Notes: generated by a model not told the origin, from the sequence alone. A stretch of DNA of 64,000 bases from Sphaerochaetaceae bacterium (GCA_024405015.1 JAKSPE010000004.1:1-64000); one strand, 5' to 3'; shown: positions 1 through 7,620, numbered from the stretch's first letter. Program-made: numbers and translations.

Positions 1-4
1 ACTC

Positions 5-27
5 CTTCACTTTTATTGCAAGTGAAG
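5..27. repeat. 8-bp inverted repeat at window edge
   Basis: CTTCACTT (5-12) pairs perfectly with AAGTGAAG (20-27) around a 7-nt loop. No clear T-tract follows on the + strand. It may be the 3' hairpin of a gene upstream of the window or an operator; the sequence does not decide. Confidence 0.4.
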
Positions 28-58
28 TGTCTCATATTTCTGGGGTAGATCAGTGTGA

Positions 59-112
59 TCTGTTTGCTCTGTATCGTTTGTGCCGTCTGTTTGCCTTGTC
101 CCGTTTGTATTG
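59..112. repeat. Tandem 27-bp imperfect direct repeat
   Basis: Two exactly adjacent 27-bp units (59-85 and 86-112) share 20 of 27 bases, each starting TCTGTTTGC and carrying a central CGTTTGT. They lie upstream of the transaldolase gene. They could be duplicated regulator sites or slippage products. Confidence 0.5.
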
Positions 113-123
113 CTTGTGTGTGA

Positions 124-139
124 CATGTGTGCACACATG
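124..139. promoter_or_regulatory. 16-bp perfect palindrome
   Basis: CATGTGTG at 124-131 is followed directly by its reverse complement CACACATG (132-139). A gapless palindrome about 100 bp before the transaldolase start fits a dimeric regulator site. No protein partner can be named. Confidence 0.4.
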
Positions 140-198
140 ATCTGAAAAATCTTCTTTGAAAATGGTTGTAATTCTGTTTCTGTTTGATAAAGTATTAT

Positions 199-227
199 TT
201 ACGCATTATCAGTATTCTTTTGCGTTA
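199..227. promoter_or_regulatory. Half-sites resembling the iol operator
   Basis: TTACGCA (199-205) and TGCGTTA (221-227) flank 15 bp just before the transaldolase ribosome-binding site. The same two heptamers flank 6 bp in the iolG operator at 6577-6600. The half-sites are visible; shared regulation is inference, weakened by the different spacing. Confidence 0.3.
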
Positions 228-240
228 GGAGATTTGCATT

Positions 241-963
241 ATGGAAATCATGCTTGATACAGCGAACCTTGAGCAGATAAAGGCTTCTTTTGATTGGGGC
301 TTCATAGATGGTGTTACAACGAATCCTACGATTCTTTCCAGGGAAATCAGTGGAACTGATACTTGTACCGTAAAAAAGGACGCTAAGGCCCTTTTTGATC
401 ACTTGGATAAGCTCAGAGCCCTTTTGGGAGACAACAGAAGCCTTCATGTGCAGGTTACTGCCCCAGATTGTAAGACAATGCTTGAAGAAGGAAAGATCCT
501 CAGCTCCAGACTAGGAATGGAAATTACCTACATCAAAGTCCCTTCCACAGTGGAAGGTGTCAAGGCCATGAAGGCTCTTCACGATCTTGGAATCAAGGTT
601 ACCGCTACTGCGGTCAACAGTCTTATGCAGGGTCTTATGGCAAGTTATGCTGGTGCTGATTATGTTGCCATCTACTATAGTGGTATGGCTGCCTATGGTG
701 CTGATGCCATGGGAATCACCCAGGCTCTCAACAATCGTTTTGCTACCGATCTGACACATACGAAAATGCTTGCAGCAAGTTTCAAGACCCCGCAAGATGT
801 TGCAGATTGCTATGCCATGGGTGCTGCCTGTGCGACCGTTACATATGATATGTTCAAAGCATGCCTTGCCTGTCCGATTTCAATCCCTGCCCTTGAGAAG
901 TTCTCCGGAAACTGGAATAGGGTGTTCGGTGCTCCATATACTGAACTCGTGAAGGAGATCTGA
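241..963 (+). CDS. Transaldolase / fructose-6-phosphate aldolase-like protein
   Basis: 240-aa class I (Schiff-base) aldolase of the small transaldolase family (FSA/TalC type). The N-terminal LDTANL strand and GVTTNPTIL motif are typical. The Schiff-base lysine is about K99 in YIKVPST, followed by the VTATAV strand, and LAASFKTP lies near the C terminus. FSA enzymes split or join dihydroxyacetone and an aldehyde phosphate; larger transaldolases transfer the same C3 unit. The loop after GADYVA reads IYYSG rather than PYVNR of E. coli FSA, so the substrate is uncertain. The start is preceded by TAGGAG at good spacing. A zincin gene follows after 4 bp. A role as the missing aldolase of the inositol locus 5 kb away is conceivable but unproven. 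Confidence 0.88.
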   Translation: MEIMLDTANLEQIKASFDWGFIDGVTTNPTILSREISGTDTCTVKKDAKALFDHLDKLRALLGDNRSLHVQVTAPDCKTMLEEGKILSSRLGMEITYIKVPSTVEGVKAMKALHDLGIKVTATAVNSLMQGLMASYAGADYVAIYYSGMAAYGADAMGITQALNNRFATDLTHTKMLAASFKTPQDVADCYAMGAACATVTYDMFKACLACPISIPALEKFSGNWNRVFGAPYTELVKEI

Positions 964-967
964 GGCT

Positions 968-1561
968 ATGGAAAACTATTACAAGACGCTTCCTGAAAAC
1001 TATGTAGAGGTCTATTGCATTGATGCAAAGGACAAAAAGACAAGCACACTTTTGACGGTCGGGTCTTTGGCAATCAGTGCCGTTGTGTTTGCCGTAGTTT
1101 GCCTCTTTGCGGATTTCAGAGCATTCATGGATACCATCAAGTCTGGTTCTGTCTTGATTCCTTATTTTGTGTTCCTTGCCGGCATGTTCGGCTACATCAT
1201 TTTGCATGAGCTGGTCCATGGAATCGCCTACAAGAGTCTGACTCACCAGAAGCTCACTTTCGGCCTGACACTGACGGTAGCTTTCTGTGGTGTCCCAGAT
1301 ATCTACACCTCCAGAAAGACAGCTCTTATTGCCTTGGCTGCACCATTTACAGTCTTCTCTGTGATTCTGCTGCCTCTGACCATATGGATGAATGCAGTGA
1401 GTCCTGTCTATTATCTTCTTGTCGGATTCATTCTTGCCATGCATCTTGGTGGATGCATCGGGGACCTTTATGGCATGTACATGCTTCTGACCCGCTTCAA
1501 GGACGAGAAGCTTCTTGTGAACGACACAGGTCCAAAGCAGACATTCTATATGCCACAGTGA
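968..1561 (+). CDS. DUF3267-type membrane zinc metalloprotease
   Basis: 197-aa integral membrane protein with about four hydrophobic segments and a HELVHG motif near residue 80. This is the HExxH zinc site of the putative zincin peptidases grouped as DUF3267. A later GGCIGDLYG segment near residue 160 is also membrane-embedded and could supply the third ligand. Family members are little characterised and substrates are unknown. The gene lies 4 bp behind the transaldolase gene, so the two are probably co-transcribed, and a bidirectional terminator follows. Confidence 0.8.
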   Translation: MENYYKTLPENYVEVYCIDAKDKKTSTLLTVGSLAISAVVFAVVCLFADFRAFMDTIKSGSVLIPYFVFLAGMFGYIILHELVHGIAYKSLTHQKLTFGLTLTVAFCGVPDIYTSRKTALIALAAPFTVFSVILLPLTIWMNAVSPVYYLLVGFILAMHLGGCIGDLYGMYMLLTRFKDEKLLVNDTGPKQTFYMPQ

Positions 1562-1584
1562 CAGATGATTCTTCGCATAAAAGG

Positions 1585-1612
1585 AAAGAGCCGCAAATTT
1601 TGCGGCTCTTTT
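1585..1612. terminator. Bidirectional intrinsic terminator
   Basis: A 13-bp inverted repeat (AAAGAGCCGCAAA / TTTGCGGCTCTTT) lies between the convergent zincin and thrS genes. Its A and T flanks let it serve both strands. Confidence 0.85.
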
Positions 1613-1632
1613 CATCTGCATGGTGAAAACTC

Positions 1633-3420
1633 TCAGCGGGTTCTCTCTGCGATTTCCTTTGTGACCTTTGCAACGAACTCTGCAAGAGGCATTGTTGTTG
1701 TCTCTCCAGTATCGCGGCTTCTGACGCTGACGGTTCCGTCTGCCTCTTCCTTTGCACCAAGGATGAGCATGTATGGAGCACGGTCAACCTGCTGAGCCTC
1801 ACGGATCTTGTATCCGATCTTCTCGTTTCTGTCATCAAGCTGGACACGGACGTTTGCATCATCAAGGGCCTGGTAGACCTTTGTGGCATACTCGACGTTC
1901 TTCTCACTGACTGGGAGAACCTTGACCTGCAGTGGAGCGAGCCATACAGGGAACTTACCCTTTGTCTCCTCAATGATGTAAGCCATGAATCTGTCCAGAG
2001 ATCCGAGGATTGCTCTGTGAATGACAACTGGTGTGTTCTCCTTGCTTTCGGCATCAATGTACTTGAGGTCAAACTTCATTGGCAGGCAGAAGTCGAGCTG
2101 ACATGTGGAGAGTGTGTACTCAACACCAACAGCCGGCTTTACGTTTACGTCGAGCTTTGGTCCATAGAAGGCAGCCTCACCGATTTCCTCTGTGAACTCG
2201 ATTCCGAGGTCCTGGAGAACGGTTCTGAGAGCTGACTCAGCCTTGTTCCACATCTCGTCGTCCTGGTGATACTTCTCCTTGTCCTCTGGGTCTCTCAGAG
2301 ACAGTACGCAGCGATAGTCTGTGATTCCGAAGTCCTTGTAGACGGCGAAGATCAGATCGACGACCTGCTTGACTTCCTGCTCAATCTGCTCTGGTGTGAC
2401 GAAGATATGGGAGTCGTTCTGGCAGAAGTGTCTTCCTCTCTCGATTCCCTTGAGTGTTCCGCTGGACTCGAATCTGAAGTCGTGTGCGATTTCAGCAAGT
2501 CTGATAGGGAGCTCACGGTAGCTGTGTGGCTTTGAGGAGTAGATCATCATGTGGTGTGGGCAGTTCATTGGTCTGAGGACGAAGTTCTCGCCTTCGACTT
2601 CCATGGCAGGGAACATGTTCTTCTTGTAGTGTGCCCAGTGGCCGGATGTGACATAGAGATTGACGGAACCGACGCATGGTGTCATGACGTGCTGGTAGCC
2701 GAGCTTTCTCTCCTTGTTCTTGATGTAGTTCTCAAGCTCCTGCCAGACGGTGTATCCGTTCGGGAGGAACATTGGAAGACCCTTACCGACAAGGTCATCT
2801 GTCATGAACAGACCCATTTCCTTACCGATCTTTCTGTGGTCACGGGCCTTTGCCTCTTCCACTTCCTTTTCATACTGGGCAAGCTCTTCCTGAGTTGCGA
2901 AAGCAACACCATTGATACGGGTGAGCATCTTGTTCTTGGAATCGTTCTTCCAGTATGCACCGCCCTGCTGGGTGATCTTGAAAGCCTTGATTGCGTTTGT
3001 ATATGTGACGTGTGGTCCAACACACATGTCAATGTAGTCGCCCTGCTGATAGAAGCTGATGACTGCATCTTCTGGAAGGTCTCCGATATGCTCTTCCTTG
3101 TACTTTGCCTTGCGCTCCTGCATGAGCTTGACCGCTTCGTCTCTTGGGAGGATGAAAGGCTTGATTGGAAGGTGCTCCTTGACGATCTTCTTCATCTCTG
3201 CCTCGATTGCGAGAAGGTCTTCGTCTGAAAGCTTCTTGTCTCCGAGGTCTACGTCATAGTAGAAACCCTTCTCTGTGGCAGGACCATAAGCGAAGTCTGC
3301 TTCTGGATAGAGTCTCTGGATGGCCTGAGCCATAAGGTGTGCCGTTGAGTGTCTGAGTACGTGTGACACTTCTTCTGCCGGACATTCGGCAACTGTTCCG
3401 TCTTTGTAGATAATCTTCAT
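1633..3420 (-). CDS. thrS: Threonyl-tRNA synthetase
   Basis: 595-aa class II synthetase that charges tRNA-Thr. The editing domain begins almost at once, with the HxxxH zinc motif HSTAH near residues 24-28. The catalytic core has NCPHHMMIY (zinc Cys plus class II motif 2 region) near residue 290, and an anticodon-binding domain closes the protein (LAPLQVKVLPVS). E. coli ThrRS has 642 residues with a TGS domain of about 60 residues first. Here only a stub (MKIIYKDGTVAEC) precedes the editing domain, so most of TGS is missing. The start follows a GGGAG Shine-Dalgarno sequence. Only 60-150 bp separate it from the divergent MATE gene and no T-box is visible. Confidence 0.97.
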   Translation of the reverse strand: MKIIYKDGTVAECPAEEVSHVLRHSTAHLMAQAIQRLYPEADFAYGPATEKGFYYDVDLGDKKLSDEDLLAIEAEMKKIVKEHLPIKPFILPRDEAVKLMQERKAKYKEEHIGDLPEDAVISFYQQGDYIDMCVGPHVTYTNAIKAFKITQQGGAYWKNDSKNKMLTRINGVAFATQEELAQYEKEVEEAKARDHRKIGKEMGLFMTDDLVGKGLPMFLPNGYTVWQELENYIKNKERKLGYQHVMTPCVGSVNLYVTSGHWAHYKKNMFPAMEVEGENFVLRPMNCPHHMMIYSSKPHSYRELPIRLAEIAHDFRFESSGTLKGIERGRHFCQNDSHIFVTPEQIEQEVKQVVDLIFAVYKDFGITDYRCVLSLRDPEDKEKYHQDDEMWNKAESALRTVLQDLGIEFTEEIGEAAFYGPKLDVNVKPAVGVEYTLSTCQLDFCLPMKFDLKYIDAESKENTPVVIHRAILGSLDRFMAYIIEETKGKFPVWLAPLQVKVLPVSEKNVEYATKVYQALDDANVRVQLDDRNEKIGYKIREAQQVDRAPYMLILGAKEEADGTVSVRSRDTGETTTMPLAEFVAKVTKEIAERTR

Positions 3421-3526
3421 CGGGTTGTCTCCCTATATAAATTGCGCAATTTGGTTACAGTTTAACGAAAGTCGGTTCTTATTTAAAGAGCTAACATCAA
3501 GTTTGTCTTTTCAAAATGGCTATATC

Positions 3527-3555
3527 TTGTTCTGTGGATTCTTTTTCGGTATTCT
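3527..3555 (+). promoter_or_regulatory. Promoter of the MATE gene, near-leaderless
   Basis: TTGTTC (3527-3532), a 17-bp spacer and TATTCT (3550-3555) predict a start about 5 nt before the ATG at 3567. It lies downstream of the longer in-frame start at 3516, which argues against that start. Confidence 0.5.
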
Positions 3556-3566
3556 TCATAACTTGT

Positions 3567-4958
3567 ATGGGGACAATTCGTAAAAGGTTTTTCGGAGACA
3601 AAGCATTCTATCTCATGGTTCTGGGCATTGCCGTTCCAATTATGATTCACAACGGTTTCACCAATTTTGTGAACCTTTTGGACAACATCATGGTCGGACG
3701 ACTCGGTACCGAGCCTATGTCCGGTGTCGCCATTTCCAACAACATCATATTCGTCTACAACCTGTGCATTTTCGGAGGCCTTTCCGGCGCCGGAATCTTC
3801 ACCGCACAGTACTATGGCAAAAGTGATTACGATGGTGTGCGAAACACCATGCGATTCAAACTGCTTCTTGGCCTTGGTCTGACAATCCTCGCAACCGTCA
3901 TCTTCTCCTTCTTTGGAGAGAGCCTTGTGAGAATGTTCCTCAACGAAGGTTCCAGTGAAGGGGACCTTGAGGCGACTTTGGTCTATGCGAAAGCCTATAT
4001 GAGACTGATGCTCTTCGGTTTCCCGGGTTTCTTCCTGACACAGGTCTATTCCACAACCTTGCGTGAGTGTGGTGAGACGGTGGTTCCGATGAAAGCGGGT
4101 ATCGTGGCAGTTCTTGTCAACCTGGCATTCAACTACCTTCTCATCTATGGAAAGTTCGGTCTTCCGGCTCTTGGCGTTGAGGGTGCTGCTTTGGCAACCG
4201 TCCTTTCCCGTTACGTGGAAGCCTCCATCGTCATGGTTCGCCTGCACCGACATTCTTCGGACTTCCCATTCGGAAAGGGCCTTTATCGCTCCTTCCGGAT
4301 TCCTGCAAGCCTGAGTCGGGTCATTACCAAGAAAGGTCTTCCTCTTCTGGTCAACGAAGCTCTTTGGTCTGCCGGTATGTCCATGCTGATTCAGAGCTAC
4401 TCCATGAGAGGCCTCAATGCTGTTGCTGGCGTCAATATCGCAGAGACCATGAACAATCTCTTCAAGGTTATTTTCCTTGCCTTCGGAAACAGTGTGGGAA
4501 TCATTATCGGCAAGCTTCTTGGTGCGGGTGAAATGGAGGAGGCTAGGGAGACGGACAGAAAGATGATCGTGTTCTCCATGATGGTCAGCGCGGCTTCAGG
4601 TCTTGTCATGCTCTGCATCGCACCATTCTTCCCGAGACTGTACAATACAACCGATGCGGCAAAAGCCATTGCCACAAGTCTGATGATTGCCCAGGGCCTT
4701 TGCCTTCCGATTGAGGCGTTCAAGAATGCCACATACTTCACGCTGCGAAGTGGCGGTCGAACCTTCATCACCTTCCTCTTTGATGGTTTCTTCGTTTGGG
4801 CTGTCAGCCTTCCAATCGCTTTCGTGCTCAGCCGTTTCACTTCTGCAAGTGTGCTCTGGATTTTCATCTCCGTTCAGCTTTGCGGTCTTCTCAAATGTGT
4901 TTGTGGAATCATTCTCGTCAAGAAGGGTGTGTGGCTGAGAAACATCGTCACAGAATGA
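3567..4958 (+). CDS. MATE family efflux transporter
   Basis: 463-aa polytopic membrane protein of the MATE family (Na+ or H+ coupled export of drugs or metabolites). It has roughly 12 hydrophobic segments in two similar halves, with family motifs such as NLLDNIMVGRLGT near the start. The start chosen is the ATG at 3567 (MGTIRKRFFG): the upstream in-frame ATG at 3516 adds a poorly conserved tail and lies before the likely promoter. The gene is monocistronic and divergent from thrS. The substrate cannot be told from sequence. Confidence 0.9.
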   Translation: MGTIRKRFFGDKAFYLMVLGIAVPIMIHNGFTNFVNLLDNIMVGRLGTEPMSGVAISNNIIFVYNLCIFGGLSGAGIFTAQYYGKSDYDGVRNTMRFKLLLGLGLTILATVIFSFFGESLVRMFLNEGSSEGDLEATLVYAKAYMRLMLFGFPGFFLTQVYSTTLRECGETVVPMKAGIVAVLVNLAFNYLLIYGKFGLPALGVEGAALATVLSRYVEASIVMVRLHRHSSDFPFGKGLYRSFRIPASLSRVITKKGLPLLVNEALWSAGMSMLIQSYSMRGLNAVAGVNIAETMNNLFKVIFLAFGNSVGIIIGKLLGAGEMEEARETDRKMIVFSMMVSAASGLVMLCIAPFFPRLYNTTDAAKAIATSLMIAQGLCLPIEAFKNATYFTLRSGGRTFITFLFDGFFVWAVSLPIAFVLSRFTSASVLWIFISVQLCGLLKCVCGIILVKKGVWLRNIVTE

Positions 4959-4988
4959 GTAATAAAAAAAATTTATTCTCTAGTGCTG

Positions 4989-5034
4989 AAAATAGTGAAA
5001 ATCTGTTTCTTTTTACCCCATTTTTCACTATTTT
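4989..5034. repeat. AT-rich 13-bp inverted repeat after the MATE gene
   Basis: AAAATAGTGAAAA (4989-5001) pairs with TTTTCACTATTTT (5022-5034). It starts 31 bp after the MATE stop codon and may be a first weak terminator or 3'-end stabiliser ahead of the strong terminator at 5142. Confidence 0.5.
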
Positions 5035-5141
5035 GATGAATTTTTTAGGTCGCAAATGTTTTTTTCTACTGTTCAAGTTCTGTTTTGTGACTGTATTATT
5101 GAGCCATAGACGCTTTCCTAGCTCTCTATTACAATGCCTTT

Positions 5142-5176
5142 GGTCATTACGCCTGTGCGTAATGACCATTTTTTTC
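5142..5176 (+). terminator. Intrinsic terminator downstream of the MATE gene
   Basis: GGTCATTACGC (5142-5152) and GCGTAATGACC (5157-5167) form a perfect 11-bp stem with a 4-nt loop, followed by a run of seven T. It is 184 bp past the MATE stop, so it may end a long 3' UTR or a separate small RNA. Confidence 0.85.
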
Positions 5177-5225
5177 GGATCTTCACGGAAAACTCGGGGA
5201 TTTGCGATTGTGTCAGATGCTGTGT
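5177..5225 (-). repeat. Dispersed repeat B, copy 1
   Basis: Read on the - strand, this stretch shares ACACAGCATC and then a TCCCCGA...TTTCCGTGAAGA block (about 22 of 26 bases) with 41416-41457. A few extra bases separate the two blocks here. It abuts the MATE terminator. No ORF spans it. Confidence 0.6.
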
Positions 5226-5345
5226 GATGCCTGTTCAGACCAGCCTGCCTAGATGGCAAGCGGCCCCAAGCCTGGCGCGCCATCCATGGCGTCCTGAAAG
5301 GGGTGTGATCAGGCCTTACATGGCCTATACACATGAACAACAGAA
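5226..5345. other. Hairpin-rich non-coding stretch
   Basis: The stretch is GC-richer than its flanks. It contains small inverted repeats such as GATGGC/GCCATC (around 5252 and 5279), CGCCAT/ATGGCG around 5278-5291, and AGGCC/GGCCT around 5311-5326. No credible CDS or known RNA family is recognised. It could be part of a small RNA or the remains of a mobile repeat. Confidence 0.3.
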
Positions 5346-5351
5346 ATAGGA

Positions 5352-5456
5352 GTTCTAACTTTTACTTGATTTTTTTTAAATAGGTTAGTGAAAGTTCTAA
5401 CTGCAACTGGAATAATTGCAGCTTCGGTTAGAACACACAGGCATTTCACAGCCTGT
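5352..5456. ncRNA. Orphan structured element with repeated GTTCTAAC
   Basis: GTTCTAAC occurs at 5352-5359 and 5394-5401, and its complement GTTAGAAC at 5427-5434. The second and third pair, with an inner TGCAA/TTGCA helix, into a 41-nt hairpin. ACTTTTACT near 5358 can pair with AGTGAAAGT near 5388 as an alternative. A further ACAGGC/GCCTGT hairpin lies at 5437-5456. The element lies between two terminators and belongs to no neighbouring gene. It could be a small RNA; the type is a guess. Confidence 0.3.
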
Positions 5457-5465
5457 ACATAATTG

Positions 5466-5510
5466 TAAAAAAAGTGCAGCCCTGGTCGATGGCCCGACGA
5501 AAGCTGCACT
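5466..5510 (-). terminator. Intrinsic terminator of iolG
   Basis: On the - strand AGTGCAGC and GCTGCACT (5510-5503, 5480-5473) close a stem containing a nested GTCG/CGAC hairpin. Seven T follow. Confidence 0.85.
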
Positions 5511-5545
5511 CTGTTTGTGTTGTTGCTGGATTGTGTTGTTTTCGA

Positions 5546-6556
5546 TTAGATTTCGCTGACGAGAACTGGTCTGTTCTCTGCAAGAGACTTCTTACATGCA
5601 AGACCGATTCTGATGGACATGAGACCGTCCTTGAGTCCGACTGGAACCTCTGTTCCGTTGTTGACTGCTTCAACGAACTGTCTCATCTCATCCTGGTAGG
5701 ATGCCATGTATCTCTCGAGGAAGAAGTACAGAGGCTTCTCGCCTGTGACACCGTCTTCTGTTGAGATGACTGCTGTGGAAGCTGCATCGTTTGTGATCTG
5801 GACAGCACCCTTTGAACCGAAGACCTCAGCTCTCTGGTCGTAGCCGTAAGCTGCCTTTCTTGAGTTGTCGATGAGTGCGAGAGCGCCGTTGGAAAGTCTG
5901 ATGGAGACTGTTGCGCTGTCAACGTCACCAGCCTTGCCAATCTCTGGATCGATGAGACATGCACCGCGAGCGTAGACCTCTTCGATCTCTGCGCCAGAAA
6001 GGTAACGAACCATGTCGATATCGTGGATCATCATGTCAAGGAAGATACCGCCGGAGACTGCGACATACTGTGGTGCTGGTGGGTTAGGGTCACGTGAGCT
6101 GACACGGACGAACTGGACATCACCGACCTTGCCTGCGAGTGTTGCTTCGCGGATGGCCTTGAAGTTGTGGTCGAATCTGCGGTTGAAGCCGACCTGGAAG
6201 CAGAGCTTCTTTGGAGACTCGGCAAGAGCCTTCTCGACTTCTTTGATCTTTGCTGGGCTGAGGTCAACCGGCTTCTCGCAGAAGACATGCTTCTGAGCTT
6301 TGATTGCCTCGATGGAGATTGGTGCGTGTGTGTCTGTTGAAGAGCAGACGAGAACTGCATCAATCTTTGGGTTGTTGAGGATGTCATGGTAATCTGAAAC
6401 GACGACAGCGCCAGTGGATTCCATCCATTCCTTAACTTCTGGTCTGATATATGGGTCTGCGACCATTGCGACTCTTGCTCCAGGAACTCCTGAAACGATA
6501 CTTCTGGCGTGAACCTGTCCGATTCTTCCAGCTCCGATTATTCCAATCTGAACCAT
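5546..6556 (-). CDS. iolG: Inositol 2-dehydrogenase (Gfo/Idh/MocA family)
   Basis: 336-aa NAD-dependent oxidoreductase. The Rossmann motif GIIGAGRIGQVH lies at residues 4-15. The family lysine is K95 in CEKPVD, with D174 and H178 in DMMIHDID completing the K-D-H triad of inositol dehydrogenases. The expected reaction is myo-inositol to scyllo-inosose, the first step of inositol breakdown. The start at 6556 follows GGAGG; the in-frame ATG ten codons upstream would place this Shine-Dalgarno sequence inside the gene. A LacI-type operator lies 21-44 bp upstream, and iolE, iolB and iolD lie 4-7 kb away under a matching operator. The Gfo/Idh/MocA family is broad, so related cyclitols or sugars remain possible. 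Confidence 0.85.
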   Translation of the reverse strand: MVQIGIIGAGRIGQVHARSIVSGVPGARVAMVADPYIRPEVKEWMESTGAVVVSDYHDILNNPKIDAVLVCSSTDTHAPISIEAIKAQKHVFCEKPVDLSPAKIKEVEKALAESPKKLCFQVGFNRRFDHNFKAIREATLAGKVGDVQFVRVSSRDPNPPAPQYVAVSGGIFLDMMIHDIDMVRYLSGAEIEEVYARGACLIDPEIGKAGDVDSATVSIRLSNGALALIDNSRKAAYGYDQRAEVFGSKGAVQITNDAASTAVISTEDGVTGEKPLYFFLERYMASYQDEMRQFVEAVNNGTEVPVGLKDGLMSIRIGLACKKSLAENRPVLVSEI

Positions 6557-6576
6557 TTCGTCCTCCATAATCTGAA

Positions 6577-6600
6577 AGTTACGCAATCGTTTGCGTTACT
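6577..6600. promoter_or_regulatory. LacI-family-type operator between iolG and the MBL gene
   Basis: A near-palindrome: GTTACGCAA and TTGCGTTAC around TCGT (6578-6599). It has the ACGCAA...TTGCGT core with central CG typical of LacI/PurR-family sites. It lies in the intergenic region shared by two divergent genes. A related site is at 7566-7591. No lacI-type gene lies in the window. Confidence 0.65.
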
Positions 6601-6702
6601 TATATGGATATCATAATTGCAATGTATCAACAAGTCAATTTATTTGTTGATTTCCAGGCTGCAGTGAATGCTATTATGATGACAGACCAGGAGGTTTTTC
6701 CC

Positions 6703-7566
6703 ATGATGTTTCTTGGAACCGGCGCTTCAGAATCCATTCCGAATCCGCTTTGCCGATGTCCCGTCTGTACCGATGCCAGGACCATTTCCGGATACGCAAG
6801 GTGCAGGAGCATGTTTTTGCTGGATTCCCGCAATCTGATCGATTTCGGGCCGGACCTGTTTCCTGCCTGCCATAAGCTTTCTCTGGATCTGGGCGATTTG
6901 GAAAGTGTGTTCATCACCCATACGCACGGGGACCATTTCTGCCTGGAGAACATGGATGTTGTGAAGTACTCCATGACACGGGACGGCAGACCCCTGACCT
7001 TTTATCTGTCTGCAGCTGCCTATGACCTTTGCATCCATGCCATGGAAAGCTCTCCCCGTCTGCCAGGTATCCGCAACCTTGTGAAAGCGGTGAATCTTGG
7101 AAATGCCAAACTGGTGAAAGTGGTTCCTTACCAGTGGTTTGAAACATCGGGCCTGCGTGTGATGGCCGTGGAATCATCCCATACGGTAACAGCCGAGGAA
7201 CATGCCATAAACTACCTGTTTGAGAAAGAGGGGAAACGGTTTCTATATGCTTGTGACAGCGGAAGATATCTGTCACAGGCGCTAGAGGCTCTGCGGGGTG
7301 CTCAGGTCGATGCGTTGGCCATGGATTGCACCTGGGGCCTGTGCCAGAAATACGATAGCGCAAGGCATTTGAACTGTGAGGATTTCTGCCTGCAGCTAAA
7401 GCAGTTCGAGCAGTATGGGATTCTTGGTTGTAAGACACAGGTGTATGCGACGCATGTGAACCACAAACAGGGGGCAACCCATGCGCAACTGCAGCATTGG
7501 TTCGATGGGAACAGCCCGTTTCCGGTGACGGTTGCCATGGATGGAATGCGGGTCGAATTACAATAG
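6703..7566 (+). CDS. MBL-fold metal-dependent hydrolase (PhnP-like)
   Basis: 287-aa metallo-beta-lactamase-fold protein. The start region FLGTGASES and the Cys cluster CRCPVC near residues 17-22 match PhnP-type phosphodiesterases, which bind an extra zinc there. The metal motif HTHGDH lies near residue 72, with later ligands in SSHTVTAEEHA and ACDSGRY and a terminal histidine in YATHVNHKQG. PhnP opens cyclic ribose phosphates in phosphonate breakdown, but no phn genes are here. The start at 6703 follows AGGAGG at 8 nt; an in-frame ATG at 6604 lacks such a site. The gene diverges from iolG over a shared operator, so it probably acts in the same pathway, perhaps on a cyclic ester or phosphate intermediate. 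Confidence 0.8.
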   Translation: MMFLGTGASESIPNPLCRCPVCTDARTISGYARCRSMFLLDSRNLIDFGPDLFPACHKLSLDLGDLESVFITHTHGDHFCLENMDVVKYSMTRDGRPLTFYLSAAAYDLCIHAMESSPRLPGIRNLVKAVNLGNAKLVKVVPYQWFETSGLRVMAVESSHTVTAEEHAINYLFEKEGKRFLYACDSGRYLSQALEALRGAQVDALAMDCTWGLCQKYDSARHLNCEDFCLQLKQFEQYGILGCKTQVYATHVNHKQGATHAQLQHWFDGNSPFPVTVAMDGMRVELQ

Positions 7567-7591
7567 TGAAAAATTACGCAAACGTTTTCAC
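7566..7591. promoter_or_regulatory. LacI-family-type operator upstream of the iol operon
   Basis: The core ACGCAAACGTTTTCAC (7576-7591) matches the PurR/LacI-class consensus and the iolG operator (TTACGCA, then CGTTT). Outer arms GTGAAAA (7566-7572) and TTTTCAC (7585-7591) add a second inverted symmetry. The site abuts the -35 box of the operon promoter, a good position for control. Confidence 0.65.
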
Positions 7592-7620
7592 TTTCCAAAT
7601 GGACACACATAGGATATACT
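7592..7620 (+). promoter_or_regulatory. Promoter of the iol operon
   Basis: TTTCCA (7592-7597), a 17-bp spacer and TATACT (7615-7620) lie about 50 bp before the first gene. The -35 box is poor and lies directly beside the operator. Confidence 0.55.

Noticed and set aside
3421-3566. T-box riboswitch for thrS
   Set aside because: The thrS leader is too short and lacks a T-box consensus and terminator.
5352-5434. Possible integron attC site (GTTCTAAC ... GTTAGAAC)
   Set aside because: The ends do not fit the RYYYAAC/GTTRRRY core rule, the element is only 41 nt for the best hairpin, and no cassette array or integrase is present.
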